This document shows, one piece after another, positions 35,248-44,084 of a stretch of DNA of 64,000 nt. Within the stretch, counting starts at the first letter, position 1. Each line of letters begins with the position of its first letter. The DNA lies in the NCBI GenBank assembly GCA_020634315.1, contig JACKBV010000004.1:124001-188000 (forward strand), read 5' to 3'. Below the pieces are notes generated by a model. It was not told the DNA's origin. It searched no databases and was given only the letters and a program-made list of their open reading frames with translations. The stretch is from Ardenticatenaceae bacterium (GTDB taxonomy: Bacteria; Chloroflexota; Anaerolineae; Promineifilales; Promineifilaceae). The position numbers were made by a program, and so were the translations under genes.

Positions 35248-36288
35248 TCAAGCAGCAACAGGTTCTGCTTCTGCGGTGAACTCATCAGTGGGTAAACCAA
35301 CCTGACGGCGGATCAAAAACTCAAGCTCATCGAGCACTTGCGAGTTCTCAGCCAGGTACAATTTAGCGTTTTCACGACCCTGTCCTAATAAGGTTTCGCC
35401 ATAACGGAAATAAGCACCGCGCTTGTCAACGATCCCCATTTCCACGGCAAGATCCAACACATCACCCGTCAAGGAAATGCCTTCGTTGTACATGATGTCA
35501 AATTCGCATTCGGCAAAAGGTGGAGCGACTTTGTTTTTCTTCACTTTAATTTTGGTGCGATTCCCAATGACATCACCACCAGCCTTGATGCTTTGAATTC
35601 GTCGGATGTCAATACGCACAGAAGCATAGAACTTTAGCGCATTGCCGCCGCTGGTTGTTTCGGGATTGCCGAACATGACGCCGATTTTTTGGCGCAGTTG
35701 GTTGGTGAAGATCATGACTGTGTTGGTCTGCTTAATGACGCCAGATAGTTTACGCAGCGCCTGCGACATCAACCGCGCTTGCAAACCGACATGCGAGTCA
35801 CCCATTTCGCCTTCAATTTCGGCTCGTGGCACAAGTGCGGCGACAGAATCGACAACAACGACATCCATTGTGCCGGAACGAATTAGAGCATCGGCGATTT
35901 CTAACGCCTGTTCGCCAGTATCCGGCTGCGAAACGTAAAGATTGTCAATGTCTACACCGCATTTGACAGCATAGGCGGGATCCAGCGCATGTTCCATGTC
36001 GATAAAGGCACAAATCCCGCCGCGCTTTTGCGCTTCAGCAATGATGTGCTGGCAGAGGGTTGTTTTACCGGATGATTCCGGGCCATAGATTTCAATAACG
36101 CGTCCACGCGGCACGCCCCCCACCCCTAAGGAAATATCCAAGGAAAGGGAACCTGTTGGGATAGCTTCGATATTCATGTGCTGAGCTTCCCCCAAACGCA
36201 TGATGATACCATCACCAAAGCGTTTTGTGAGCGAATCGAGTGTTTTTTCCAGCGAGGCAGTACGGCCGTTTCCGTTTGCAGAGGCCAT
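35248..36288 (-). CDS. recA: RecA recombinase
   Basis: 346 residues, the usual RecA length. Walker A GPESSGKTTLC, Walker B VVVVDSVAAL, FTNQLRQKIGVMFGNPE(TT), the L2/ring segment and GNALKFYASVRIDIRR are all present. It forms ATP-dependent filaments on single-stranded DNA for recombination and repair, and promotes LexA self-cleavage where LexA exists. AAGGAG precedes the ATG. The upstream region has a -35/-10 promoter with a degenerate SOS-like box in the spacer. Only one ACGGCCGT palindrome lies in the gene, right at its N-terminal codons. Confidence 0.97.
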   Translation of the reverse strand: MASANGNGRTASLEKTLDSLTKRFGDGIIMRLGEAQHMNIEAIPTGSLSLDISLGVGGVPRGRVIEIYGPESSGKTTLCQHIIAEAQKRGGICAFIDMEHALDPAYAVKCGVDIDNLYVSQPDTGEQALEIADALIRSGTMDVVVVDSVAALVPRAEIEGEMGDSHVGLQARLMSQALRKLSGVIKQTNTVMIFTNQLRQKIGVMFGNPETTSGGNALKFYASVRIDIRRIQSIKAGGDVIGNRTKIKVKKNKVAPPFAECEFDIMYNEGISLTGDVLDLAVEMGIVDKRGAYFRYGETLLGQGRENAKLYLAENSQVLDELEFLIRRQVGLPTDEFTAEAEPVAA

Positions 36289-36349
36289 GAGTTATCTCCT
36301 TATACATTGAACAGATAGATTGGGCTGATTACTTTGCAATTACATGCAA

Positions 36350-36378
36350 AGTTTAGCACAGATGTTCGCTTGCGTCAA
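36350..36378 (-). promoter_or_regulatory. Probable recA promoter with SOS-box-like spacer
   Basis: On the minus strand TTGACG (36373-36378) and TAAACT (36350-36355) are 17 bp apart. Between them lies CGAACATCTGTGC, resembling half of the Gram-positive CGAAC-N4-GTTCG LexA box. A CTTTGCA inverted repeat overlaps the -10 box and start region. Confidence 0.6.
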
Positions 36379-36442
36379 CACCAAATTCATTCGCTAGAAC
36401 GACTGTTCAATTCTTTGAGACCAAGCAAATGATAAGGCCCAG

Positions 36443-37966
36443 TTAACTCTGGCGACGGATAAGTTTGATTAACTTGGGGATTTCCTGCCCTCCCAATAAC
36501 AAATTCAAAAGCAGATAACTGACAGCGCCTCCGGCCATACCGACAATGAGGAAGAGTAAACGGCCGTTTATCAACTGCCCAATTCCCCAAATGACCAGGC
36601 TCATGCCCCCGGTTGCTACCAAGGCACGCACAGCACTGATCCCCAACACGCGCTCATCCAGCCCACCCAGCACGCGCCGATTCAACAAAAACAGCACGGC
36701 AGACAACACCGTAAAAGCAACGGTACTGGCTAAAGCCAATCCCACAATACCCAGGCGGTCCACTAACAAATAGGCTGTGCCCACATTCACCACCAACCAG
36801 CCCAGGTAAGCGAACATTGGCGTACGTGTGTTATGCTGGGCATAAAAAAGGCGTGCAACCATCTCTAGCGTCGCCTCACTGACGATGCGCACACTAAAAG
36901 CAAGCAAAATGTTATAGACCAATGCGGTTGATGCCGCGTCAAATTCGCCACCCTCCAACAAGAAAGATACGGCCGGTTGTCCGAGCAAAACCAGAGCGGC
37001 CGCAGCAGGAATTGTCAATGTCCAAATGATGCCCAAGGTCTGCACGGCCGTTCGCTTCATGCCCGCCACGTCACCCGCATTGTACAGCTCGGCCAACGTG
37101 GGAAACACGACCAGTGCAATGGCCGTCCCAAACAAAGTTTCGGGAAGCTGCATGAGGGCATAACCATAAAAATATCCTGATGTACTGCCCGCTTGTAATC
37201 CAGAAGCCAGACGAATGATGAACAAATCGGCTACCTGTATCACGCCCAATGTGACAACGCGCGGCCCCATCAAACGAATAATTTCACGCACGCCTTCCAT
37301 CTGGAAAGAGAATGAGGGGCGATACCGATAGCGATAGCGCAACAGCGCCGGAACCTGAATGGCAATGTGCAACACGCCACCAACCACAGTTCCCCAGGCC
37401 AACCCATGAATTCCCCAGGGGCGAAACAGGGTCACGCCGATAAAGTAGCCGATATCCAAGGCAATCGGCGCCAACGCGGGTAATGCAAAATGTTGATGCG
37501 CATTTAAGATGCTGCTCAAAACGCCGCTAATTCCAAATAATGTGGTCTGCACGAGAATAATGCGCATGATTTCGGCCGTTAATTGCTGCTGCTCCGGCGC
37601 AAAATCTGGCACCAACACCACACGCGCTAACCAGGGGGCAGCCAATGCGCCTAAAGCCGAGACGATGCTCAACAACACAATGACCAAGGTCAAAATGGTG
37701 TTTGCCAGACGAGCGCTTTTTGCGGCCTCATTGCGTGCCAGATAAGCGGCATAAACGGGAATAAAAGCAGCGGCTAGCGAACCGCCCGCAATGAGGGTGA
37801 AGAAGACCTCTGGCAACTGATTGGCGGCGGTGAATGCGTCAAAAGCCTGGCCCGTGCCAAATGTAATGCTCACCATTCTGGCTCGAATTAACCCGGTGAG
37901 TTTGCCAATGCCTAAAAAAACAATAACAAGAACAGATGATTGTAAAAGATGTCGTGCTCGTTGCAT
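36443..37966 (-). CDS. murJ: Lipid II flippase MurJ (MviN family)
   Basis: 507 residues with about 14 TM segments. The MATE-like MurJ pattern is visible: LGIGKLTGLIRARMVSITFG at the N-terminus, AFDAFTAANQLPEVFFTLIAGGSL, AAFIPVYA and GYFYGYALMQLPETLFGTAIALVVFPTL. It would flip lipid II across the cytoplasmic membrane for peptidoglycan synthesis. A longer start at 38008 is possible but overlaps the stop of the upstream gene; the ATG at 37966 is 7 bp after that stop. No clear ribosome-binding site is visible, suggesting translational coupling. Confidence 0.9.
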   Translation of the reverse strand: MQRARHLLQSSVLVIVFLGIGKLTGLIRARMVSITFGTGQAFDAFTAANQLPEVFFTLIAGGSLAAAFIPVYAAYLARNEAAKSARLANTILTLVIVLLSIVSALGALAAPWLARVVLVPDFAPEQQQLTAEIMRIILVQTTLFGISGVLSSILNAHQHFALPALAPIALDIGYFIGVTLFRPWGIHGLAWGTVVGGVLHIAIQVPALLRYRYRYRPSFSFQMEGVREIIRLMGPRVVTLGVIQVADLFIIRLASGLQAGSTSGYFYGYALMQLPETLFGTAIALVVFPTLAELYNAGDVAGMKRTAVQTLGIIWTLTIPAAAALVLLGQPAVSFLLEGGEFDAASTALVYNILLAFSVRIVSEATLEMVARLFYAQHNTRTPMFAYLGWLVVNVGTAYLLVDRLGIVGLALASTVAFTVLSAVLFLLNRRVLGGLDERVLGISAVRALVATGGMSLVIWGIGQLINGRLLFLIVGMAGGAVSYLLLNLLLGGQEIPKLIKLIRRQS

Positions 37967-37973
37967 AAGTCGT

Positions 37974-38504
37974 TTATTTTTGTAAATAGCCCAACTGCCG
38001 CATCGCATTTAGCAAGGGTTCATCATTTTCCATTTCCATAGTCCCTACTCGCCATGCACCGCTTGAACCCATGAATACATAACCTTTACCACTGTGTGTG
38101 GCGTCAATGGGAATGAGAAGTTGATTAATTTTGCTCATGCGCACAGGTGTATTAAAGTGAATCTCTTCGGGATAGAAAATCTCTAATACCAATTCTTCCT
38201 CGTTATAGCGGCGCAGTGTCTCATCGGAAAGCCCCAAACTGCTGAGTGCTGTGTTTTTGAAGCCAGACAGGCTTTCATCCAGGGCTTGTGCCAAAATTTC
38301 GTATTCATTTGTGCCAGGCATGATGGTAACGGCCGTACCATAATCATGCACCAGTATTCGACTTGGTCGATACGTGGGCTGAATCGGCAAAAACCACAGA
38401 GGATTACCCGTGTTAAATGTATTCACAAGCCACCAAATACCAAAAATAGAACCAACCAACATAAGAAGTGGTTCTTTTAATTTAAACTTGGGCAACGTAT
38501 CCAT
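37974..38504 (-). CDS. Membrane-anchored protein of unknown function upstream of murJ
   Basis: 176 residues. One TM near residues 12-30 (PLLMLVGSIFGIWWLVNTF) is followed by an extracytoplasmic domain rich in beta residues (FLPIQPTYRPSRILVHDYG...; LVLEIFYPEEIHFNTPVRM; GKGYVFMGSSGAWRVGTMEM). I recognise no family. It is 7 bp upstream of murJ on the same strand, so a role at the cell envelope is plausible by context only. Confidence 0.6.
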   Translation of the reverse strand: MDTLPKFKLKEPLLMLVGSIFGIWWLVNTFNTGNPLWFLPIQPTYRPSRILVHDYGTAVTIMPGTNEYEILAQALDESLSGFKNTALSSLGLSDETLRRYNEEELVLEIFYPEEIHFNTPVRMSKINQLLIPIDATHSGKGYVFMGSSGAWRVGTMEMENDEPLLNAMRQLGYLQK

Positions 38505-38716
38505 CTTTCTGCATCTCCTTCAACAACAACCTTCGGCAGGTTAGTTCTCATCCATCATGATAGGCTACCCCAACAAAGTCCCCTTGCAAAAAACCACAAA
38601 ATGTATTGTATCTGCTATTAATGGCAAGAATAGGACTCTTAACCTACAATTTGAAACCGTCTTCTTAAGAACAACGGGTTATAATTACATAAGCATTTTT
38701 TAGGGAGATTAATTGC

Positions 38717-40177
38717 ATGAATGTAGCAACCCCTGACTGGGTCAAAGATGCCATATTTTATCAGATTTTCCCCGACCGATTTGCCCACCGCAAAAGTGCC
38801 TTTGGGACAAATGGGTATCCCGCAAAATTAACCAACTTACAGCCTTGGGGCGCAAAACCCACATCACATGGGTTTCATGGTGGCGATTTATTAGGCTTAA
38901 TCGACAAACTCGATTATTTGTCAGACCTGGGCATTAATGCCATCTACCTAAATCCAATCTTCGCTTCCGGCTCTAACCACCGCTATCACACCCACGATTA
39001 CTATCAAGTTGATCCAATATTAGGGGGCAACCACGCTTTTCGTGAATTCCTCGACGCGGCTCACAAGCAGCATATCCGTGTGGTACTCGATGGGGTCTTT
39101 AACCACGCCAGCCGTGGCTTTTTCCAATTCAATCACCTGCTGGAATGTGGGCCGGAATCCCCCTACGTCGATTGGTTTCGCGTTCATGAGTGGCCCATTA
39201 ACGCCTATGATCGAGACGCGCTAAAACCCAATTACGATGCCTGGTGGAACATTCCGGCATTACCGGAATTTAATACAGACACAGAAGCTGTTCGTGAGTT
39301 TTTGTGGGATGTTGCCACCTATTGGGTTGAACAGGGCATTGATGGCTGGCGTCTTGATGTACCAGATGAAATTGATGACGACAGCTTTTGGCAAGAGTTT
39401 CGTCGGCGTGTGAAAGCTGTTAATCCCGATGCCTACATTGTGGGCGAGCTGTGGCGTGAAGCCAAGCGTTGGCTGCAAGGCGATCAGTTTGATGGGCAAA
39501 TGAACTACCTCTTTACGCGAGCTGCGTTTGGCTATTTCGTCGGCGACACCATGAATCAAGAAGACACCGAGGGCATGGGTTATGGGCTTATGCCAACATT
39601 GGATGCGTCAGAATTTGCCAATGCCCTCAACCATATCCACAATGAGTTATATCACCCGGAAATTGTGCAGGCACAGCTCACTATGCTCGGCAGCCATGAC
39701 ACGCCACGGCTGTTGACGATTGCTAACAATGACAAAACGGCCGTTCGTCTGATGATTCTCTGTCAGATGACCGTAGCCGGAGCGCCGAATATTTACTATG
39801 GGGATGAAATTGGCATGGCCGGGCGTAAAGACCCGGACTGCCGCCGCGCCTTCCCCTGGCACGACAAATCCCTTTGGGATGAGGAGCTGCGCGAGGACAT
39901 CCAGCGTTATATTCATCTACGCCATTCCTTGCCAGTTTTGCGCCGAGGAGATTTCCAAATTTTGTACGCCAGCGGGCAGGTTGTGGTCTACCAACGCCAC
40001 TACCAAAATCAGACGGCCATCATTGCATTTAATGCTGGCGATACGGCACACACTGTCGTTTGTCCGGCCGGATTTAGCCCGAAATTGGCGGAAAGATTGA
40101 CAGACCATGGTGAGCAATTTGTGGCGAAGGGGCGATATACCATAAACGGCCGTAGTGCGCGTGTATGGTCAAACTAG
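38717..40177 (+). CDS. GH13 alpha-amylase family enzyme (neopullulanase/cyclomaltodextrinase-like)
   Basis: 486 residues without a signal peptide. The (beta/alpha)8 GH13 motifs are: DAIFYQIFPDRFAH, region I DGVFNHASRG, region II GWRLDVPDEID with the nucleophile Asp, region III VGELWREAKRW with the acid/base Glu, and region IV LGSHDTPRLL. The N-terminal DRFAHRK and absence of an N-terminal dimerisation domain suggest a cytoplasmic maltodextrin hydrolase. A TATAAT-like box at 38680-38685 lies 32 bp before the ATG, and AGGGAG precedes the start. Confidence 0.9.
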   Translation: MNVATPDWVKDAIFYQIFPDRFAHRKSAFGTNGYPAKLTNLQPWGAKPTSHGFHGGDLLGLIDKLDYLSDLGINAIYLNPIFASGSNHRYHTHDYYQVDPILGGNHAFREFLDAAHKQHIRVVLDGVFNHASRGFFQFNHLLECGPESPYVDWFRVHEWPINAYDRDALKPNYDAWWNIPALPEFNTDTEAVREFLWDVATYWVEQGIDGWRLDVPDEIDDDSFWQEFRRRVKAVNPDAYIVGELWREAKRWLQGDQFDGQMNYLFTRAAFGYFVGDTMNQEDTEGMGYGLMPTLDASEFANALNHIHNELYHPEIVQAQLTMLGSHDTPRLLTIANNDKTAVRLMILCQMTVAGAPNIYYGDEIGMAGRKDPDCRRAFPWHDKSLWDEELREDIQRYIHLRHSLPVLRRGDFQILYASGQVVVYQRHYQNQTAIIAFNAGDTAHTVVCPAGFSPKLAERLTDHGEQFVAKGRYTINGRSARVWSN

Positions 40178-40357
40178 CTCATAGATGTGTATTTATCGCT
40201 TACTTAACGGGCAACCAGACAAATAACAGGTATGATTGAGTATGTTTTTTTCTATTAATTACCCAGACACAGTTAAAAAACTAGCTGCAAAGCAGAGGCA
40301 AGCAGCACGCAATCATTCTCTTTTGCAAAGATAAACCTGAAAGGAACGTTTTATCAG

Positions 40358-40744
40358 ATGGGTGACGCCCCCCTAATCCTCTACGTGGAAGACAATCTAG
40401 ACAATCGCAAACTTGTAAGCCGCGTCTTACGGGCTTCTGGCTTCGAGTTTCATGGCGTCGAAGATGGCAAAGGCGCTCTTGCCTATCTTGCAGAGCAAAC
40501 ACCTGATCTAATCTTGATGGACATCAACCTACCCGAAATTGACGGGTACACGATGACGCAACAGCTACGCCAAATTGATAAATTGGCGACAATACCCATT
40601 GTTGCTATGACAGCCAATGTCATGAAAGCCGACCGCGAGAAATCAGTTGCGGCCGGCTGTGATGGCTTTATTCAAAAACCAATTAATGTTGATTTATTAC
40701 CCGACCAGATTCGAGAATATTTAAGTAGGAACAAGTTGTTATGA
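40358..40744 (+). CDS. Single-domain response regulator (receiver)
   Basis: 128 residues, CheY-like. ILYVEDNLDNRKLV supplies the acidic pair, LILMDINLPEIDGY the phosphoacceptor Asp (~54), VAMTANV the Thr and GFIQKPINV the Lys. All residues for phosphorylation are present. It has no output domain, so it likely relays phosphate or binds a partner. Its TGA overlaps the ATG of the next receiver gene (ATGA). First gene of a cluster of receivers and kinases. Confidence 0.93.
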   Translation: MGDAPLILYVEDNLDNRKLVSRVLRASGFEFHGVEDGKGALAYLAEQTPDLILMDINLPEIDGYTMTQQLRQIDKLATIPIVAMTANVMKADREKSVAAGCDGFIQKPINVDLLPDQIREYLSRNKLL

Positions 40745-41181
40745 GTAGTGAACACGACAAGCCACGTCGATCCCTTGATCCAAACGAAGCTCATGTGCTT
40801 GTGGTAGAAGATAATGTATCCAATTTTGTTTTGATTGCCCGGCTCCTCGCATTTATGGGCATTCAAAAGTGCGAATGGAAAACAACTGGATGGGGGGTTG
40901 TGGAGTTTGCAAACACAATGCCCCGCGTTGATTTAGTGTTGATGGACTTACGTCTACCTCATGACGATGGATATGAAGCCTTACGCCAAATTCGTGCCGA
41001 TGAGCGGCTGCATGATACGCGTGTGGTCGTTGTTACGGCACAAGGCAGCGCTGCCGAATTGCAAAAAGCAAAGGCGGCTGGATTTGATGGGTTTATAGCC
41101 AAGCCACTGGACGCAGATCAATTCCCCGAACAGATTCGTAAAATTTTAGATGGTGATGCAGTGTGGGATTTGGGTATCTGA
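40741..41181 (+). CDS. Single-domain response regulator (receiver)
   Basis: 146 residues. VLVVEDNVSNFVLI, LVLMDLRLPHDDGYEAL, VVVTAQGS and GFIAKPLDADQF hold the conserved acidic pair, Asp, Thr-equivalent (Thr in VTA) and Lys. Complete receiver, no output domain. Starts 4 bp inside the previous gene and its stop overlaps by one base the start of the GAF protein, showing tight translational coupling within the cluster. Confidence 0.92.
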   Translation: MSSEHDKPRRSLDPNEAHVLVVEDNVSNFVLIARLLAFMGIQKCEWKTTGWGVVEFANTMPRVDLVLMDLRLPHDDGYEALRQIRADERLHDTRVVVVTAQGSAAELQKAKAAGFDGFIAKPLDADQFPEQIRKILDGDAVWDLGI

Positions 41182-44081
41182 TGACAAGAGTCGCCAACCT
41201 GTTTAGCATACAATCAGACGATCCAGAAATTAAGCGCAAAGGCCGTATTTTGCAGAATTTGGTTCTGTTCTTGTTGTTTGCCCGAATATTGATCCCAATT
41301 TCGGGGTTGGCAACAGAAGCTGTGGCGAACTTGAATATAGAAGCAGCAGGGCCGCAAGCCAGGCCTTTGTTTCTTTTTTTTCAGGTGGTTTTGAATATGT
41401 TGTTAACGGCCGTTACCATCTTCGTCATCCACCAGGGACGTATTCGCCTCGCGACCCATCTCCATTTTGGCCTACAAACAGCTGGTTTTATCGTTCTATT
41501 ATTACTGAGCAGCGACACAGATGCGATTCCTTACATGATGCTGATCAGTATCATTGCCATTGCTATCCTTGATACGCCCAAAGCCAGCGGCATTTACATT
41601 GCGGCTGTTATCATCGCTGTTTATATCTATGCATGGCGTGCCACCACTGTCCCTTTCAATCCATTTTTTGTTGGGTATCTCATCACTTCGCTTGCAATTA
41701 GCCTCACAGTCTGGTTCACAGCAAACAATTTGCAACAGGCATTACAAAAGTCCAAGCAACTGACACAAAACTTACAAGAGCAAAGTCTCCGACTGCAAAC
41801 GGCTAATAAAGTGATGCAAAAACGCGCACGTCAATTGCAAACAGCAGCGGAAACCAGCCAGCGTTCGGCATCAAAATTGAGCCTGCCGGACATTTTCCAA
41901 GAAACCATTACGTCAATTCAAGATCAATTTGATTACTACTATGTCGCCATTTACATGCTCGATAAGCAGCAAAACCAATTGGTTTTACGAGAGGCAAACG
42001 GCCGTATCGGGCAGCAGTTAAAAGAAGAGCATTTCAAATTGCGGCTTGACACCAACTCCATTGTCTGCTGGAGTGCAAAACATCGTCAGGCGCACATTTC
42101 GCATGATGTCAGTCAGGACCCGGTCTACCTCATGCACCCATCTCTTGAAAAGACACGAACAGAAGCAGCCATTCCGCTTATAGCTCGCGATGAATTGCTC
42201 GGCGTTCTGGATGTGCAAAGCACTGAAACGCATGCTTTTCAAGAAGAAGACATTTCGATCCTGCAAATTCTGGCAAATCAAACGGCAATTAACATTGATA
42301 ATGCCCAATTATTTACGCAAACTGAAGCACGCCTCACGGAAATGGAGGCGCTCTATACGTTAAATACGCTCCTGACAACGACCCTTGATGTTGGTGAAAT
42401 TTACCGTCGTGCGGCAATCTCGTTTGCGGAGCAACTCAACATTAACCACTGCACCATTTACAGTTGGGAATCGAGTCAAAACGCCATTACGGTTCAAATT
42501 GATTTTACGAACAGCCAGACACAAGGGGAAACGGCCGTTTACAATTTGCAGCACACCATCTACCAACTCAAGCCAAACAGCAACACACAACGTGTCTTGC
42601 ACACGCTAGAGCCGCTGCAACACAGATTGCGAGAACCAGGATTAAGCGCCTCAAAACGAGAACAACTGCTCAAATTCAAACAAGATTATTGCTTAGAAAT
42701 CCCCCTGGTACGTGGCGTTGAAGCCATTGGTCTGGTTGAACTATTCCGCACACAAGATCAATATGATTTTGACCACACGGACATCCAATTCGCCCAAACC
42801 ATCGCCAGCCAAATTGCCAACGCATTATACAACGCCACAATTGCCTCGGAGTCCCGTGCCCGCGTAGCCCAACTCAGTATGTTAAACCGCATCAGTAACA
42901 TCCTTTCGCTCGCTCCCACGCTCAAAGATGTCTTTGAAGGCGCACGCCGCGAAATTATGTCTCTGGTGGAAGCAACAGGCATGTCCATCATCTTGTTGAC
43001 CCCCGACGAGAAAGCTCTACAGTGGGTATATGGCTTTGAGTACGGGGAAGAAGTTGATCTCTCCAACCTTTCTTTGCTGAATATTGATACCGGGTTTAGC
43101 GGCTATGTCGTTCGCAACCGAGAGGTTTTGCACATCAATCGGCAAATTGCCGAACTGCATCAGGAATTGCAATCTATTACGGTCGGTGCATTTCCTAGCT
43201 CCTGGCTTGGGCTGCCACTCATTGTCGCCAACAAATTGATTGGCGTTTTGGCTGTAGAAAATGAGCATGACACCGATGCCTTTCTGGAGCGAGATATTGA
43301 ACTCCTGCAAACCATTTCTGGCCCGCTAGCCATCGCCATCAACAACCTGATCCAATTTGAAGAGGTTCAGGCGGCGTTAGCCGCGCAGTCGGAACAACGG
43401 CTGCAATTGCAAACAGCAGCAGAGGTCGCTGCGGCAACGACAAGTATTTTGAATCAACAAGAGTTGATGGAGCAGGCTGTTACGTTAATTAAGGAACGTT
43501 TTGATCTTTACTATGTCGGGTTGTTCCTGATAGACCAGGATGCACAAACGGCCGTTTTGCGGGCAGGGACTGGCGAAGCTGGACGATTGCAAATTGAAAA
43601 CGGCCATCGGCTGCCGGTTGGCGGACATTCATTGATTGGTGGCGTCACCAACGATGGCAAAAACCGCATCACCCAAGATGTGTCGCAAGACAAAGAATGG
43701 CATCCCAACCCGATGCTGCCAAACACGAAATCAGAATTAGCTCTGCCGCTCAAAGTGCGCGGGCAAATCATTGGCGCAGTAACCGTGCAAAGCGAACAGC
43801 CACAAGCATTTAACCAGGAACTCATTGGCACATTGCAAACGATGAGTGACCAGCTTGCCATCGCCATTGAAAATGCCGAGCTATTAGCAAGTTCAGAAGC
43901 AAAAGCACGGCAGCAGCAGCGACTGAATGAGATCAGCACAAAACTATACCGCTCCGGCGACGTTAGCGAAATTATTCGTACCGGCCTCCAGGCTATTTCT
44001 GAGGAACTTGACGGTACGGCCGTTGCCCTGCGTTTAGGCATTTTACATAATAACGGACAACAAGAAGCGGTGAAAAAGTAA
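41181..44081 (+). CDS. Membrane protein with multiple GAF domains, no kinase domain
   Basis: 966 residues from the ATG overlapping the previous stop. Residues ~20-185 contain about six TM segments, then a coiled coil (~190-230). Four GAF domains follow: ~230-390, ~400-560, ~580-740, ~765-930. The last (VRGQIIGAVTVQSEQ, LPNTKSELALPLKVRG) is strongly similar to a GAF of the downstream kinase. No HisKA or HATPase is present, so it lacks kinase activity. It starts one base before the previous stop ends and ends 3 bp before the kinase gene, which suggests it supplies sensing for that kinase. Confidence 0.88.
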   Translation: MTRVANLFSIQSDDPEIKRKGRILQNLVLFLLFARILIPISGLATEAVANLNIEAAGPQARPLFLFFQVVLNMLLTAVTIFVIHQGRIRLATHLHFGLQTAGFIVLLLLSSDTDAIPYMMLISIIAIAILDTPKASGIYIAAVIIAVYIYAWRATTVPFNPFFVGYLITSLAISLTVWFTANNLQQALQKSKQLTQNLQEQSLRLQTANKVMQKRARQLQTAAETSQRSASKLSLPDIFQETITSIQDQFDYYYVAIYMLDKQQNQLVLREANGRIGQQLKEEHFKLRLDTNSIVCWSAKHRQAHISHDVSQDPVYLMHPSLEKTRTEAAIPLIARDELLGVLDVQSTETHAFQEEDISILQILANQTAINIDNAQLFTQTEARLTEMEALYTLNTLLTTTLDVGEIYRRAAISFAEQLNINHCTIYSWESSQNAITVQIDFTNSQTQGETAVYNLQHTIYQLKPNSNTQRVLHTLEPLQHRLREPGLSASKREQLLKFKQDYCLEIPLVRGVEAIGLVELFRTQDQYDFDHTDIQFAQTIASQIANALYNATIASESRARVAQLSMLNRISNILSLAPTLKDVFEGARREIMSLVEATGMSIILLTPDEKALQWVYGFEYGEEVDLSNLSLLNIDTGFSGYVVRNREVLHINRQIAELHQELQSITVGAFPSSWLGLPLIVANKLIGVLAVENEHDTDAFLERDIELLQTISGPLAIAINNLIQFEEVQAALAAQSEQRLQLQTAAEVAAATTSILNQQELMEQAVTLIKERFDLYYVGLFLIDQDAQTAVLRAGTGEAGRLQIENGHRLPVGGHSLIGGVTNDGKNRITQDVSQDKEWHPNPMLPNTKSELALPLKVRGQIIGAVTVQSEQPQAFNQELIGTLQTMSDQLAIAIENAELLASSEAKARQQQRLNEISTKLYRSGDVSEIIRTGLQAISEELDGTAVALRLGILHNNGQQEAVKK

Positions 44082-44084
44082 CCC

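Noticed and set aside
38651..38685. Complete promoter for the GH13 gene
   Set aside because: TATAAT is present, but the nearest TTGAAA is 23 bp away, too far for a standard -35. Only the -10-like box is noted.
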